NCBI GenBank assembly: GCA_006969745.1
Contig: CP030886.1
Span: forward strand, 2,515,234-2,579,233
Source: Cytophagaceae bacterium
GTDB taxonomy: Bacteria; Bacteroidota; Bacteroidia; Cytophagales; Cyclobacteriaceae
Length of the DNA stretch: 64,000 nt
Direction of reading: 5' to 3'
In this document: piece by piece, positions 34,299 through 44,220 of the stretch
Layout of the letters: every line of letters begins with the position of its first letter
Position numbering within the stretch: position 1 is the stretch's first letter
Program-made: the position numbers and the translations under genes
Notes under the pieces: model-generated
Seen by the model: the letters and a program-made list of their open reading frames with translations, nothing else
Database searches by the model: none
What the model was told of the DNA's origin: nothing

Positions 34299-36638
34299 AT
34301 GAATAAAATCTATATCACGCTAATCATTCTGATGGCGCTACCATTTAATGGGAGGGCTCAGGAGGTTATTGATGGTGTCATCGATCTCTCTAAGGTTGAC
34401 CTCAAGGACAATGCTGTTGCGCTCAATGGAGAATGGGAGTTTTATTGGGAGGAACTTATCGAGCCGGATTCAATACACTTCTATGAAGCAGACTACTATC
34501 AATTCCCTAAACTCTGGAATGGTGGCGTTACAAAGAATGGGAAAAAATTAACATCAAAAGGATATGCTACCTATAGAGTACGTGTACTCTTACCACCGAA
34601 AACTCCACAATTAGCGATTTCACTTGGAGAATCCTACAATGCCTATATGCTCTATTACGATGGATTCGAAATCGCGAAAAATGGTAAAGTTGGCAAGAAC
34701 ATGGAGAGCACTGTACCTGATTGGATGCCGCAAGTAGTTTCAATAGCCCGGTATCAAAATACACTCACATTTGTTCTTCAGGTTTCAAATTTTAGACACA
34801 CAAAAGGTGGAGTTCGAGAACCAATATTATTAGGAGATAGAAAGGTTTTAAATGCCAAAAGGGATTTTGATTTTAGCTATGACTTTTTGCTTAGTGGTAG
34901 CCTCGTGATGGGAGGGCTCTTCTTTCTCGGTTTGTTCATGTTTGGGCAACACGAAAAGTCGGTATTATTCTTCGCCCTTTTCTGCCTGACATTTAGCTAT
35001 CGAATGATAGGAAGTGGAGAGTATGCCATTCATGCATTATACCCCAACATGTCATGGGAATTGATCATTAGGGCTGAATACCTGGCACTATTTATTCCTT
35101 GTGGAATATTTACTATCTATAGCTATCTATTGTATCCGGAGGATAGCAAAAAATTCATTTTGCTAGGTTTTTCAGCCATATCTACAGTTTTTTCCCTGCT
35201 TTCCCTATTTGCACCTACAACCTTCTTCACCAAGCTTGTAGAGCCATTTTTTGTACTTGTTATTGTAGCTATTTTCTATCTCATATATGTCTACTGGATT
35301 GCTTACAAGAGAAATAGGACAGGGGCTCAGTACGCCTTTGCAAGTACGGGTATCGTATTTATGGTGGCCGTTTATCTCATATCAGTATATCTCACACCAG
35401 TCCAGGAAAATACTTTTCTAACCTTCATTGGATTTATACTATTCTTTTTCTTCCAATCACTGATTCTCTCCTATCGTTTTGCTCATTCCTTGCGAAAAGC
35501 AAAAGATGCAGCGGAGACCGCCTCCAAGGCTAAAACAGATTTCTTAAGTACAATTTCTCATGAAATTCGGACTCCATTGAATGCTGTAGTAGGAATCTCG
35601 CATTTTCTGATAAACGAAGAACCTCGCCCGGATCAAAAAGAGAGTTTAGAATCACTTCAATTTTCGGCAGAACATCTCACAGCTTTAATTAATGATATCC
35701 TTGATTATAATAAGCTTGAAGCCGGATCGATTGAATTTGAATTTACAGAGGTCAATCTAGAAACAATGTCGGCGAAAATCATCAAAGCACACAGTGCATT
35801 GGCCAAAGAAAAAGGTATCAGCTTGGTGTTGGAGCTGGATGATGACATGCATCCTTTAGTGATGGCGGATCAAACCCGGATTTATCAGGTGCTCAACAAC
35901 CTAATAAACAATGCGCTGAAATTCACTTCGAAGGGGTATGTGAAATTAAAAACCACTGTCTTAGAACAGGATGAAAATATACAGAAAATCAGAACTGAGG
36001 TATTGGATTCGGGTATTGGCATACCATACAACAAGCAAAAGCTAATCTTTGAAAGGTTTACTCAGGCAGGATCATCAACAACTCGAGAATACGGAGGTAC
36101 CGGCTTAGGTTTGGCGATTATTCGTAAGATCCTCAATATGGTTGGATCTGAGATTTACGTAAAAAGTGAACCGGGATCGGGCACCATTTTTTGGTTCGAC
36201 CTGAGCTTCAAGAAGGTATTGCATGAAGAAGTAGATCAGGCCGTTCAGGAAGAGACAGATACAAATATCATCACTGGCAAAAAGATTCTCCTGGTAGAGG
36301 ATAACCAGATGAATATTATGGTAGCAGAGAAATTCCTAAAGAAATGGGAACTTCATGTAGAGATAGCTTTCAATGGGCAAGAAGCAGTAGAAAAGATGCA
36401 TGAAAAAAGCTACGACCTTGTGCTAATGGATCTTCAAATGCCAATCATGGATGGCTATAAAGCAACACGACAGATCAGGACGTTTGATCAGAAAACACCA
36501 ATTATAGCACTTACAGCATCCGCCCTACTCAAAGTAAGACAAGACGTAATAGCTGCCGGTATGAATGACTACATTACAAAACCATTCGATCCAAACGAGT
36601 TGAGACGAAAAATAGCCTCATATATCAAATATCAGTGA
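34299..36638 (+). CDS. 7TMR-DISM hybrid sensor histidine kinase/response regulator
   Basis: 779 residues from the ATG at 34299 (a GTG nine bases upstream is in frame but precedes the signal peptide). Order: signal peptide (ending NGRAQ), a jelly-roll-like extracellular 7TMR-DISM domain (about 25-180), seven membrane helices (about 195-395), a HisKA domain with His421 in SHEIRTPLN, an ATPase domain ([23 protein letters not shown]), and a receiver domain with phospho-acceptor Asp711 in [13 protein letters not shown]. There is no output domain, so the signal must be passed to a histidine phosphotransfer protein. It is convergent with hemE, overlapping its end by 7 bp. Confidence 0.95.
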   Translation: MNKIYITLIILMALPFNGRAQEVIDGVIDLSKVDLKDNAVALNGEWEFYWEELIEPDSIHFYEADYYQFPKLWNGGVTKNGKKLTSKGYATYRVRVLLPPKTPQLAISLGESYNAYMLYYDGFEIAKNGKVGKNMESTVPDWMPQVVSIARYQNTLTFVLQVSNFRHTKGGVREPILLGDRKVLNAKRDFDFSYDFLLSGSLVMGGLFFLGLFMFGQHEKSVLFFALFCLTFSYRMIGSGEYAIHALYPNMSWELIIRAEYLALFIPCGIFTIYSYLLYPEDSKKFILLGFSAISTVFSLLSLFAPTTFFTKLVEPFFVLVIVAIFYLIYVYWIAYKRNRTGAQYAFASTGIVFMVAVYLISVYLTPVQENTFLTFIGFILFFFFQSLILSYRFAHSLRKAKDAAETASKAKTDFLSTISHEIRTPLNAVVGISHFLINEEPRPDQKESLESLQFSAEHLTALINDILDYNKLEAGSIEFEFTEVNLETMSAKIIKAHSALAKEKGISLVLELDDDMHPLVMADQTRIYQVLNNLINNALKFTSKGYVKLKTTVLEQDENIQKIRTEVLDSGIGIPYNKQKLIFERFTQAGSSTTREYGGTGLGLAIIRKILNMVGSEIYVKSEPGSGTIFWFDLSFKKVLHEEVDQAVQEETDTNIITGKKILLVEDNQMNIMVAEKFLKKWELHVEIAFNGQEAVEKMHEKSYDLVLMDLQMPIMDGYKATRQIRTFDQKTPIIALTASALLKVRQDVIAAGMNDYITKPFDPNELRRKIASYIKYQ

Positions 36639-37654
36639 GCCGATAGCTCCTTCACACACTCGATATAATACTTTACCTTTTTGGGATCCGTGTCAGGATA
36701 AACTCCATGCCCGAGGTTGGCTATATGTGGGTGATCACCAAATGCATTGAGCATTTTTTCGGTCTCCTTCCGAATTGATTTAGCAGAACCATAAAGTGCA
36801 CATGGATCAAGATTCCCCTGAAGAGTTTTATCAGATAATAACTTCCTAGATTCCTGAGGATTCATGTTCCAATCCAAACCAATGGTTCTACACTTCAGAT
36901 TTGCCATTTCAGGCAATGCCCACCAAGCTCCCTTAGCAAATACTGTAATAGGAACCTCATTAATCGCATCACATATTTTTGAGATGTATTTCAAAGAAAA
37001 ATCAGAATAATGACCGGCCGGCAGCACACCAGCCCATGAATCGAATATCTGGAGCATATCTGCACCAGCAGCAATTTGTTGCTTTAAGTAGCCAATCGTT
37101 GATTGTGTGATCATTTCCAGCAATTGATCAGCCATCACCGGATCAGTATACAGGAGTTTACGTGCTTTTGAAAAAGTTTTACTTCCACCACCCTCAATCA
37201 TGTATGAAAAAATGGTCCAGGGTGCTCCAGCAAATCCAATTAAAGGCACTCTTCCGTCCAGCTCCTTCTTAGTTATCTTAATTGCCTCATATACGTACCC
37301 TAAATCAGACGGATCAGCCACTTTCAATCGCTCAATATCTTTCTTACTTTCTACCGTTTTGGGAAAGTGAGGACCCTTCTTCTCCACCATTTCATAGGTC
37401 AATCCCATTGCTTCCGGGATCACCAAAATATCTGAAAAGATAATTGCAGCATCAACACCGAGAATATCCACTGGCTGAATGGTAACTTCAGCAGCCAACT
37501 CTGGTGTTTCCACCAGCTCCTTAAAGCCAGAAAGACTATTTCTAACAGCTCTATACTCGGGCAATATTCTGCCTGCCTGTCGCATGAGCCAAACAGGAGT
37601 ACGCTCAGTTTTCTCACCTCTGGCTGCACGTAAAATAAGGTCGTTTTTAAGCAT
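36632..37654 (-). CDS. hemE: Uroporphyrinogen decarboxylase
   Basis: 340 residues from the ATG at 37654 ([35 protein letters not shown], where the underlined [10 protein letters not shown] region is the family signature); codons back to 37693 lie within the promoter. [35 protein letters not shown] and [11 protein letters not shown] follow the family pattern. It removes four carboxyl groups from uroporphyrinogen III to give coproporphyrinogen III in heme synthesis. The TATTTTTG element at 37660-37667 ends only six bases before the ATG. Confidence 0.97.
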   Translation of the reverse strand: MLKNDLILRAARGEKTERTPVWLMRQAGRILPEYRAVRNSLSGFKELVETPELAAEVTIQPVDILGVDAAIIFSDILVIPEAMGLTYEMVEKKGPHFPKTVESKKDIERLKVADPSDLGYVYEAIKITKKELDGRVPLIGFAGAPWTIFSYMIEGGGSKTFSKARKLLYTDPVMADQLLEMITQSTIGYLKQQIAAGADMLQIFDSWAGVLPAGHYSDFSLKYISKICDAINEVPITVFAKGAWWALPEMANLKCRTIGLDWNMNPQESRKLLSDKTLQGNLDPCALYGSAKSIRKETEKMLNAFGDHPHIANLGHGVYPDTDPKKVKYYIECVKELSAH

Positions 37655-37659
37655 GGCCG

Positions 37660-37667
37660 CAAAAATA
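37660..37667 (-). promoter_or_regulatory. Candidate promoter -7 element of hemE
   Basis: On the minus strand this reads TATTTTTG (TAnnTTTG), with TTTG 23 bp upstream as a possible -33. The predicted transcript start lies near 37656, only about 2 nt before the ATG at 37654, so the mRNA would be almost leaderless. Confidence 0.5.
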
Positions 37668-37722
37668 GCCACCTTAGTGAAACTCCCACGCAAAAGCTTC
37701 AGTTATTGGCTGAAACAAGTAG

Positions 37723-37730
37723 TATCTTTG
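37723..37730 (+). promoter_or_regulatory. Candidate promoter -7 element of the serine dehydratase gene
   Basis: TATCTTTG matches TAnnTTTG exactly. It ends four bases before the ATG at 37734, so the transcript would begin at or next to the start codon. No clear -33 TTG at 19-21 bp is seen. Confidence 0.45.
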
Positions 37731-37733
37731 AGT

Positions 37734-38642
37734 ATGGGCGTGCTATTTAACAATTTCGAAGCTTGGAAAAAGGAATGTGAAGATAAAGATCTTCCGCTCT
37801 TCCAACCGGTGTTAGACTTTGAGATAAATCAGAAAGGGAAAGACGAAGACGATATCTGGAAAGGGATTGGTGAGGCTTACAAGGTGATGAAGGAGGCCGT
37901 CAAATCAGGACTTGAAGAAGATATGAGTTCTTATTCGGGCATGATTAATAATGGAGCCAAAAAAGTCATGAACTTTCCCAAAACAGTGCTTTCTCCTGAA
38001 TTTCAAAAATTAGTAGCAAGAGCGCTGGCTGCCAAGGAGGTGAATTCATGTATGGGCAGAGTGGTCGCTGCACCAACGGCAGGTGCAAGTGGAATTCTAC
38101 CAGGAACCTTATTTACTCTTCAGGAAATCCACAACATTCCGGACAAAAAAATCTACGAGGCACTTCTGATAGGAGCAGGTGTTGCATTGATTTTAGAAAA
38201 AAGAGCCTCTATTGCTGGGGCAGTCGGGGGATGTCAGGCAGAAACAGCTGCAGCTGCTGCAATGGCATCAGCTGGTATCGTTTACTGCCTGGGTGGAAAC
38301 AACGACCAGATATTTAATGCAGTGGCAATTACCATTCAGTGCATGCTCGGACTTGTTTGTGATCCTGTTGCGGGGTTGGTAGAAATTCCATGCGTTGTAA
38401 GAAATGCAAGTGCAGCAGCGATTGCTAATTCTTCTGCACAAATAGCACTCGCTGATGTGAGTCCTGTGATTCCCGTGGATGAATGTGTGGATGCAATGGG
38501 CGAGGTAGGCCAAAGCATGGAGGCCAGATATAAAGAAACAGCGCAAGGTGGACTTGCTGCCACACCTACAGGCAGGGCCATTTCAAAAAGAGTACTGATA
38601 CAAGATATTGAAGTACTTGACGATGAAAATGAAGAAGATTAA
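37734..38642 (+). CDS. sdaAA: L-serine dehydratase, iron-sulfur type, alpha subunit
   Basis: 302 residues from the ATG at 37734 (MGVLFNNFEAWKKECEDKD). The frame extends upstream to 37479, but that part is antisense to hemE and carries the promoter, so it was left out. Family motifs: CMGRVVAAPTAGASGILPG, ASIAGAVGGCQAETAAAAAM, GLVCDPVAGLVEIPC, with cysteines that bind a [4Fe-4S] cluster. It deaminates serine to pyruvate. The beta subunit is not in the window and must be encoded elsewhere. It overlaps the end of the next, convergent gene by 4 bp. Confidence 0.93.
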   Translation: MGVLFNNFEAWKKECEDKDLPLFQPVLDFEINQKGKDEDDIWKGIGEAYKVMKEAVKSGLEEDMSSYSGMINNGAKKVMNFPKTVLSPEFQKLVARALAAKEVNSCMGRVVAAPTAGASGILPGTLFTLQEIHNIPDKKIYEALLIGAGVALILEKRASIAGAVGGCQAETAAAAAMASAGIVYCLGGNNDQIFNAVAITIQCMLGLVCDPVAGLVEIPCVVRNASAAAIANSSAQIALADVSPVIPVDECVDAMGEVGQSMEARYKETAQGGLAATPTGRAISKRVLIQDIEVLDDENEED

Positions 38643-39088
38643 AGTGGAATAAAGTCTTCAATTAGCCAAAAAGCATACTTCACAATTAAAGTGATTACAG
38701 TACTCCATAAAAATGCACTGATCCACATCCATTTCAGAATCAATCTTTTTTTAGATCCTAAGAGATTTACTAATAGTCCGCCTCCTGGAGGCGTAAGAAT
38801 AAGTGGGGTCAGTAAACACAACCCTTTCAATCCAAACCTTCTCCAGAGCCTTACAAACCTTCTACTCTTCTTTGAAAACACACGCTTGTTTTTTCTAAAC
38901 TTTCCGAAGAACCGACGGATCTCATCACCAAAAAATGTGAAGAGATATATGGTGGTCATCATCCCCAATGCCGTAAGAATAATTATAGCTAAAACAGGCA
39001 AATCATTAGCCACCCCAAAGGTTGGACCGAAGATGAATTTAAGACCGCTCAGGAAGTATACAGTGAAGTATTTAAGTGCTGTAGCCAT
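38639..39088 (-). CDS. Small membrane protein (SNARE-associated/small multidrug export-like)
   Basis: 149 residues with about four membrane helices and a very basic central loop (RRFFGKFRKNKRVFSKKSRRFVRLWRR). The motif GLKGLCLLTPLILTPPGGGLLVNLLGSKKRLI resembles the re-entrant, proline-glycine-rich core of the small multidrug export/DedA-related membrane proteins. The substrate is unknown. It is divergent from adk and convergent with the serine dehydratase gene. Confidence 0.7.
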   Translation of the reverse strand: MATALKYFTVYFLSGLKFIFGPTFGVANDLPVLAIIILTALGMMTTIYLFTFFGDEIRRFFGKFRKNKRVFSKKSRRFVRLWRRFGLKGLCLLTPLILTPPGGGLLVNLLGSKKRLILKWMWISAFLWSTVITLIVKYAFWLIEDFIPL

Positions 39089-39150
39089 AATAGTTGGCTA
39101 ACTTACTGATACTAGTTTAAAAACAGACTGCTAGATATATTTTTAGCGCT

Positions 39151-39158
39151 TATCTTTG
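39151..39158 (+). promoter_or_regulatory. Candidate promoter -7 element of adk
   Basis: TATCTTTG matches TAnnTTTG exactly; the predicted start near 39162 leaves a leader of about 19 nt before the adk ATG at 39181. The -33 region lacks a clear TTTG. Confidence 0.5.
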
Positions 39159-39180
39159 TCGCTTTTTACAAATTGAAGCT

Positions 39181-39759
39181 ATGCTGAATATTGTTTTATT
39201 TGGTCCTCCGGGAGCCGGGAAAGGAACGCAGAGTGCGAAAATTATTGAATCACACTCCCTCATTCATATCGCGACAGGAGACCTGTTTCGAAAGCACATA
39301 GGTGAGAACACAGAGCTCGGTAAGCTGGCCAAAAGCTTTATGGATGCCGGAAACCTCGTGCCTGACGAAGTTGTGATAGGCATGGTTGAAGATAAAATAC
39401 AGGAGAACCTTGACGCAAACGGATTCATATTTGATGGATTTCCCAGGACTGTAAATCAAGCAGAAGCACTTGACAAGATGCTCGAGAGACATGGACTTGC
39501 TATTTCAGGTATGGTGGCATTGGAAGTTCCGGAAGACGAACTCAAAGTTAGAATCAAGGAACGAGCAAAAACGTCTGGTCGTATAGATGATCAGGACGAT
39601 GAAAAAATCAATAATCGAATTCAGGTTTACAATCGGGAAACCTCACCTGTGGCAGATTATTATCGCAATCAAGGCAAATTCACCGCCATCAATGGCGTGG
39701 GCAGTATTGAAAGCATTTACGAAGAGATCAATTCGGCAATTACATCTCTTGAGGTCTAA
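39181..39759 (+). CDS. adk: Adenylate kinase
   Basis: 192 residues with the Walker A motif LFGPPGAGKGTQSAKI at residues 5-20, the AMP-binding HIATGDLFRKHI and DGFPRTVNQAEAL, and the short lid version (SGRIDDQDDEKINNRIQVY). The short lid, without the zinc-finger insert, is usual in Bacteroidota. It interconverts ATP and AMP with two ADP. Followed after 6 bp by obgE, an operon seen across the phylum. Confidence 0.97.
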   Translation: MLNIVLFGPPGAGKGTQSAKIIESHSLIHIATGDLFRKHIGENTELGKLAKSFMDAGNLVPDEVVIGMVEDKIQENLDANGFIFDGFPRTVNQAEALDKMLERHGLAISGMVALEVPEDELKVRIKERAKTSGRIDDQDDEKINNRIQVYNRETSPVADYYRNQGKFTAINGVGSIESIYEEINSAITSLEV

Positions 39760-39765
39760 AGACCT

Positions 39766-40749
39766 ATGGAATCCAACTTTATAGATTACGTCAAATTCTA
39801 CGCCCGATCGGGTGATGGAGGAGCAGGTTCTGTGCATTTCCGAAGAGAAAAGCATGTGCCCAAAGGAGGCCCCGATGGGGGTGATGGAGGCAAGGGCGGT
39901 AGCATTGTCCTTAGAGGCAACAGCCAACTGTGGACATTGCTGCACCTTAAATACAAGAAACATATCATGGCTGAGAATGGAGGTCATGGAGAGGGCAATA
40001 GAAGGTTTGGGAAAGATGGGGAAAATATTGTACTTGAAGTTCCAATAGGCACCATAGCACGTGATTCTGAAACCAATGAAAAGCTCTTGGAAATCCTTGA
40101 AGATGGTGAAGAAAAGGTTTTGCTTTCCGGAGGAATAGGCGGAAGAGGAAATGTTCATTACAAAACTTCCACAAACCAAACTCCGAGATATGCCCAGCCA
40201 GGCATTGAGGGGTTAGAAAAGTGGGTAATCCTTGAGCTCAAGATTTTAGCAGATGTAGGACTTGTTGGATTTCCAAATGCAGGAAAGTCAACATTACTTT
40301 CAGTTGTTTCAGAAGCTAAGCCTGAAATAGCAGATTATCCTTTTACAACACTAGTCCCTAATCTTGGAGTAGTCCCTTACCGAGACTATAAGTCATTTGT
40401 AATGGCAGATATTCCCGGGATTATCGAAGGAGCTGCTGAAGGAAAAGGATTAGGGAATCGCTTCCTTCGTCACATCGAGCGCAATTCTATCTTGTTGTTT
40501 ATGATTCCGGCAGATGCCGATGACATTCGAAAAGAGTTTGACATTCTGATGGGGGAACTCCAAAAGCATAACCCTGAACTGATGGATAAAAACAGGCTCC
40601 TAGCCATCACCAAATCAGACCTTCTGGATGATGAATTAATGGCAGAGATGAAACAGGAATTGCCGGAATTAGAAACCCTGTTTATTTCAAGCGTAACAGG
40701 GTTTGGCATCCAGGAGTTGAAAGATAAAATCTGGCAGCAGTTAAACTGA
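39766..40749 (+). CDS. obgE: GTPase ObgE/CgtA
   Basis: 327 residues. The N-terminal glycine-rich Obg fold ([20 protein letters not shown] and [10 protein letters not shown]) covers about 1-158. The GTPase domain has G1 GFPNAGKST, the switch region [37 protein letters not shown], and TKSDLLDDE. There is no C-terminal extension of the OCT type. Obg GTPases act in large-ribosomal-subunit assembly and stress control. Co-transcribed with adk. Confidence 0.97.
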   Translation: MESNFIDYVKFYARSGDGGAGSVHFRREKHVPKGGPDGGDGGKGGSIVLRGNSQLWTLLHLKYKKHIMAENGGHGEGNRRFGKDGENIVLEVPIGTIARDSETNEKLLEILEDGEEKVLLSGGIGGRGNVHYKTSTNQTPRYAQPGIEGLEKWVILELKILADVGLVGFPNAGKSTLLSVVSEAKPEIADYPFTTLVPNLGVVPYRDYKSFVMADIPGIIEGAAEGKGLGNRFLRHIERNSILLFMIPADADDIRKEFDILMGELQKHNPELMDKNRLLAITKSDLLDDELMAEMKQELPELETLFISSVTGFGIQELKDKIWQQLN

Positions 40750-40758
40750 ACTGACATA

Positions 40759-40792
40759 TTGGCACATCTGATTGCATTGGCAAAGAAATTGT
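40759..40792 (+). promoter_or_regulatory. Direct TTGGCA repeats upstream of grpE, sigma-54-like spacing
   Basis: TTGGCA occurs twice, 18 bp apart (40759 and 40777). TTGGCAAAGAAATTGT (40777-40792) has the GG and TTG spacing of a -24/-12 promoter, though the -12 C is a T; the first has one base too many. No CIRCE element is present. Either could be a control site for the heat-shock genes; weak evidence. Confidence 0.3.
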
Positions 40793-40825
40793 CGACCACA
40801 AGTCGTCTTTAATCATAATTGAAGA

Positions 40826-41398
40826 ATGAAGGAAACAAAAGAAAAAGTGAATAAAGAGCAGGAAATAACTGAAGAGCAGGATATAAATGTGGAAAACGAG
40901 CAAGTGAAGGAGGCTGAAGAAAACGAAGAGACAATTGAAGAGAGCTCAGAACCTACATTGGAAGAACAATTAGGAGAAGCCAAAGATAAATACCTGCGAC
41001 TGTATTCAGAATTTGAAAACTTCAGGAGAAGGACTTCCAAGGAGAAGTTAGACTTGATTAGCACCGCCAATAAAGACTTGATGGCGGATTTGATTCCTGT
41101 TCTCGATGATTTTGAGCGAGCCATGGCCGCATCAGAATCGAGTGAAGATATCAAAGCATTAAGGGAAGGCATGGAGCTTATTCAAAACAAATTGAATAAG
41201 TCGCTTGACAATAGAGGTTTGAAGAAAATGGAAGTGAAGAAGGGCGATGCCTTTGATGATGAAAAACATGAAGCAATTACCCAGATCCCAGCAGAAAAAA
41301 AATTGGAAGGTAAGATTGTAGATGTTGTCGAGGCTGGCTATACACTCGGAGAGTCCGTGGTGAGATTTGCAAAAGTAGTTGTAGGAGCGAAGCAATAA
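40826..41398 (+). CDS. grpE: GrpE nucleotide exchange factor
   Basis: 190 residues. The N-terminal third is highly acidic and unstructured (about residues 1-45), then comes the long dimerising helix [22 protein letters not shown] and the C-terminal wing ([45 protein letters not shown]). GrpE releases ADP from DnaK. It is 1 bp upstream of dnaJ; dnaK itself is not in the window. Confidence 0.96.
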   Translation: MKETKEKVNKEQEITEEQDINVENEQVKEAEENEETIEESSEPTLEEQLGEAKDKYLRLYSEFENFRRRTSKEKLDLISTANKDLMADLIPVLDDFERAMAASESSEDIKALREGMELIQNKLNKSLDNRGLKKMEVKKGDAFDDEKHEAITQIPAEKKLEGKIVDVVEAGYTLGESVVRFAKVVVGAKQ

Positions 41399-41399
41399 A

Positions 41400-42521
41400 A
41401 TGGCAAAGAGAGACTATTACGAAATATTAGGGGTTGACCGCTCGGCGAGCAAGGATGAAATGAAAAAGGCATATCGAAAGATTGCCATCAAATATCATCC
41501 GGATAAAAATCCAGACGACAAGGAAGCTGAGGAGAAATTCAAAGAGGCTGCCGAAGCATATGAGGTTTTGAGCAATGACGAAAAACGTCAACGCTACGAT
41601 CGATTTGGTCATCAGGGTGTTGGTGGTGCCGGAGGTGGATTCGGTGGCGGCAACATGAATATGGAGGATATTTTCTCTCAGTTTGGTGATATATTCGGTG
41701 GCGGAGGCAGTCCTTTCGAAAGCTTCTTCGGAGGCGGAGGAGGCAGAGGCGGCCGCAGGACAAGAAAAGGTACCAACCTCCGCATTAAACTAAAATTGAC
41801 ACTGGAGGAAGTAGCCAATGGTGTTGAGAAAAAAATCAAGGTAAATCGACTCATTGTAGATCCTGACACCAAATTTCAAACATGTTCAAGCTGTAATGGC
41901 TCAGGGCAAGTCCGCAAAGTGATGAACACCATGCTTGGTCAGATGATGAGCACATCGACATGCCCTTCATGTGGCGGAAGTGGCCAGACAGTAGAAAGCC
42001 GAGCAGCTGGCGTTGATAGCTCCGGTCTGAAAAGGCAAGAAGAAATTATACCTATCAAAATTCCTGCAGGTGTTACCGATGGAATGCAACTTTCCATGTC
42101 CGGAAAAGGAAATGAAGTAGCAGGTGGTATCCCTGGTGATTTATTGATCCTTGTTGAAGAGGTGGAAGATGACACGCTTAAACGTGATGGAAACAATGTA
42201 ATCTATGATCTCTACGTCAATTTTATCGATGCGGCTCTTGGTACTTCCATAGAGGTGCCTACTATTGGCGGAAAGGCTAAAATTAAAATCGACCCAGGCA
42301 CTCAAAGCGGAAAAATTCTTCGATTAAGAGGTAAAGGAATAAAATCTATTGAAGGCTATGGTCAGGGAGACCAATTGGTACATGTGAATGTATGGACACC
42401 TAAAAAGTTGAGCTCCGAAGAAAAAGAAACGCTGGAAAGATTGAGGGATTCACCCAACTTCCAGCCAGATCCGGGAAAGGCTGATAAAAGCTTTTTCGAG
42501 CGAATGAAAGAGTATTTCTAG
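41400..42521 (+). CDS. dnaJ: Chaperone DnaJ with only two zinc-finger CxxCxGxG motifs
   Basis: 373 residues. J domain at 5-70 with His33-Pro34-Asp35 in [10 protein letters not shown], a Gly/Phe-rich linker (about 75-125), a substrate-binding domain, a short zinc-binding region and the C-terminal domains ([24 protein letters not shown]). Standard DnaJ has four CxxCxGxG motifs binding two zinc ions; here only Cys162/Cys165 and Cys188/Cys191 remain, enough for one. This reduced form occurs in some Bacteroidota. DnaJ delivers clients to DnaK and stimulates its ATPase. Confidence 0.95.
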   Translation: MAKRDYYEILGVDRSASKDEMKKAYRKIAIKYHPDKNPDDKEAEEKFKEAAEAYEVLSNDEKRQRYDRFGHQGVGGAGGGFGGGNMNMEDIFSQFGDIFGGGGSPFESFFGGGGGRGGRRTRKGTNLRIKLKLTLEEVANGVEKKIKVNRLIVDPDTKFQTCSSCNGSGQVRKVMNTMLGQMMSTSTCPSCGGSGQTVESRAAGVDSSGLKRQEEIIPIKIPAGVTDGMQLSMSGKGNEVAGGIPGDLLILVEEVEDDTLKRDGNNVIYDLYVNFIDAALGTSIEVPTIGGKAKIKIDPGTQSGKILRLRGKGIKSIEGYGQGDQLVHVNVWTPKKLSSEEKETLERLRDSPNFQPDPGKADKSFFERMKEYF

Positions 42522-42637
42522 GCTTCACAGCATCCTTTGCTTGCTGCAGAGGAATAGCCTTGAAAATAAACATTAAAAAAAGCTCTAATTCGTCGTCTGA
42601 AATGTAACATCCCCAGTCCCAATTCGTAATACACTCC

Positions 42638-43528
42638 ATGTTGCGGTTGGTAATAGCTTCAGGGATGTCCCTGATGATGAGTATAGGTGCGATTGCACAA
42701 CTATCTAAATTTTATACAATAAAGAATTCTCCGGATTTTGATACCGTTGACTTCTATTTAAAAGCAACAGCGACAAATTGCTTATTAAAGCAATCTGATG
42801 TAGATAACAATCCATTGACTATTTACGGGAATCCTGATCTGGAAAAGATCAACCCTTCGTTTGCGAGCAAGGTGAAGAACAATACCTGCTACTCAAAGCT
42901 TGTATTGGATGAATATAACTCCTCTGGATTTGGAGATAGCTTCACTATGGCTGTATCCAGAAGTGATAAGGATAATGATTTTTGGAAAGTAAATCTCAAT
43001 CGAGATAAGATATATAAACTAAATCTTATTTATGGTTTGGGTAATGCCGATGTAAACCTTACGGGTTCATCTGTTCAGCGTCTAAAAATCAAGTCTGGAA
43101 GTGCTGACATTGTTGTTGGATACGACGATGGCAATATGAATCCGATTAAGATGGATACCTTCTATGTGAAAGCTGATTTCGGATCAATTGTAGCTAAGCG
43201 AATGGAATTGGCACGAGCTGAAAATGTCATTACAAAAATTGGGTTCGGCAATGTGCTTCTTGATTTCGATAGAGAAATGTCCGAGAAATGCAATGTAAAT
43301 GCTTCAGTAGGTGCAGGAAATCTTGAGATTTTACTTCCAAAAGAAGGAACTCCGGTGATGATCAAAATCAGAGATTCCCCGCTTTGCGCTATTAAGCTGG
43401 CCAAAGGATTCGAGGAGGTTGAGAAGAATGTTTTCGTAAATATGAGCTACACAGCAGATGCCGAAAACCTACTTACCTTCGATGTAGATGTTGCCCTTGG
43501 AATGGTTCGCTTCAAGTACACGGATTAA
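42638..43528 (+). CDS. Secreted protein with a DUF4097/LiaF-like adhesin domain
   Basis: 296 residues with a signal peptide (MLRLVIASGMSLMMSIGAIAQ). The second half consists of short beta-strand repeats around residues 130-260 (YGLGNADVNLTGSSVQRLKIKSGSADIVVGY, FGSIVAKRMELARAE, GFGNVLLDFD), the pattern of the DUF4097/toast-rack class found in LiaF-like and adhesin-like periplasmic proteins. Function unknown. It follows dnaJ by 116 bp and stands between it and a convergent gene. Confidence 0.75.
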   Translation: MLRLVIASGMSLMMSIGAIAQLSKFYTIKNSPDFDTVDFYLKATATNCLLKQSDVDNNPLTIYGNPDLEKINPSFASKVKNNTCYSKLVLDEYNSSGFGDSFTMAVSRSDKDNDFWKVNLNRDKIYKLNLIYGLGNADVNLTGSSVQRLKIKSGSADIVVGYDDGNMNPIKMDTFYVKADFGSIVAKRMELARAENVITKIGFGNVLLDFDREMSEKCNVNASVGAGNLEILLPKEGTPVMIKIRDSPLCAIKLAKGFEEVEKNVFVNMSYTADAENLLTFDVDVALGMVRFKYTD

Positions 43529-43538
43529 CCATTCATAG

Positions 43539-43567
43539 TCATTCTGAACTTGTTTCAGAATCTATTT
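43539..43567 (+). repeat. REP-like palindromic repeat
   Basis: GTCATTCTGAACTTGTTTCA followed by GAATCTATT. The arms ATTCTGAA and TTTCAGAAT pair around CTTG. It matches the copy at 17540 with compensated stem changes, lies between convergent genes and touches the stop codon of the lysoplasmalogenase gene. Confidence 0.7.
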
Positions 43568-44219
43568 ACTCCGCGTGCTTCAAAATACCCAAAACAAGCA
43601 AGAGCTGTGCACCACAATAAGTCGACATTATCAACACGCCTGCATATGGTATTGCCGTGTGAAAAGCATTGAATGCTAGAATTGAATCAGAAGCCAGGAA
43701 TAAAAGACTTCCTAATAGCGCCAACTGATAACTATTTTGAGCCGTATTACCCTCTCTTGTCCTTGCCATTATAGCCATGATCATAATCACAAGTCCATAG
43801 ATAATAATCGGTACAGTAAAGTCTCCTGCGGGTAGGAGAACATAAAACAGAATACCGGCATAAATCAGGAATGGTAAGACCTTCATAAGATCCAATGAAG
43901 GTTTTTGATACATTGATTTTTTCAAAACAAAAATGTAGGTGATCTGAGCAACCAGGAATAGACCAATGCCAGCCATAAAATAAGTCTCATTTTCCTGATA
44001 CATGAGCACCACGTCTCCAAGCCATGAAAAAAGTAATGCAACAAAAAGTAACAGGATTCTGGCTGTCGTGTTACCTAAACTTGACTTATAAACATAAATC
44101 ATGAGCAATGGCATGAGCAGAGGCTTAGTATACTGATCAAGCTCTTCAGATGGAATAACCTTAGCAACAAGGTTAGCGATGGATACAGCAATGTATATCC
44201 AGAGAAGATATCTGGTCAT
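43566..44219 (-). CDS. YhhN family protein (lysoplasmalogenase-like)
   Basis: 217 residues with about eight membrane helices. The YhhN signature is seen in KPLLMPLLMIYVY, LFSWLGDVVLMY with conserved Asp, and the later LGSLLFLASDSILAFNAF with a second Asp in the membrane. TMEM86/YhhN proteins hydrolyse the vinyl ether of lysoplasmalogens; in bacteria the substrate is unclear. It starts 1 bp after the MFS gene stop and may be co-transcribed with it. Confidence 0.9.
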   Translation of the reverse strand: MTRYLLWIYIAVSIANLVAKVIPSEELDQYTKPLLMPLLMIYVYKSSLGNTTARILLLFVALLFSWLGDVVLMYQENETYFMAGIGLFLVAQITYIFVLKKSMYQKPSLDLMKVLPFLIYAGILFYVLLPAGDFTVPIIIYGLVIMIMAIMARTREGNTAQNSYQLALLGSLLFLASDSILAFNAFHTAIPYAGVLIMSTYCGAQLLLVLGILKHAE

Positions 44220-44220
44220 T

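Noticed and set aside
37479..37733. N-terminal extension of the serine dehydratase frame
   Set aside because: It is antisense to hemE, and a perfect -7 element lies just before the ATG at 37734, which matches the family start.
42400..42639. 79-codon minus-strand frame overlapping the dnaJ 3' end (starting MECITNWDWGCYISDDELEL)
   Set aside because: The first 40 codons look fairly protein-like, but there is no promoter, the rest is antisense to dnaJ and no family is recognisable. A fragment of a lost gene cannot be excluded.
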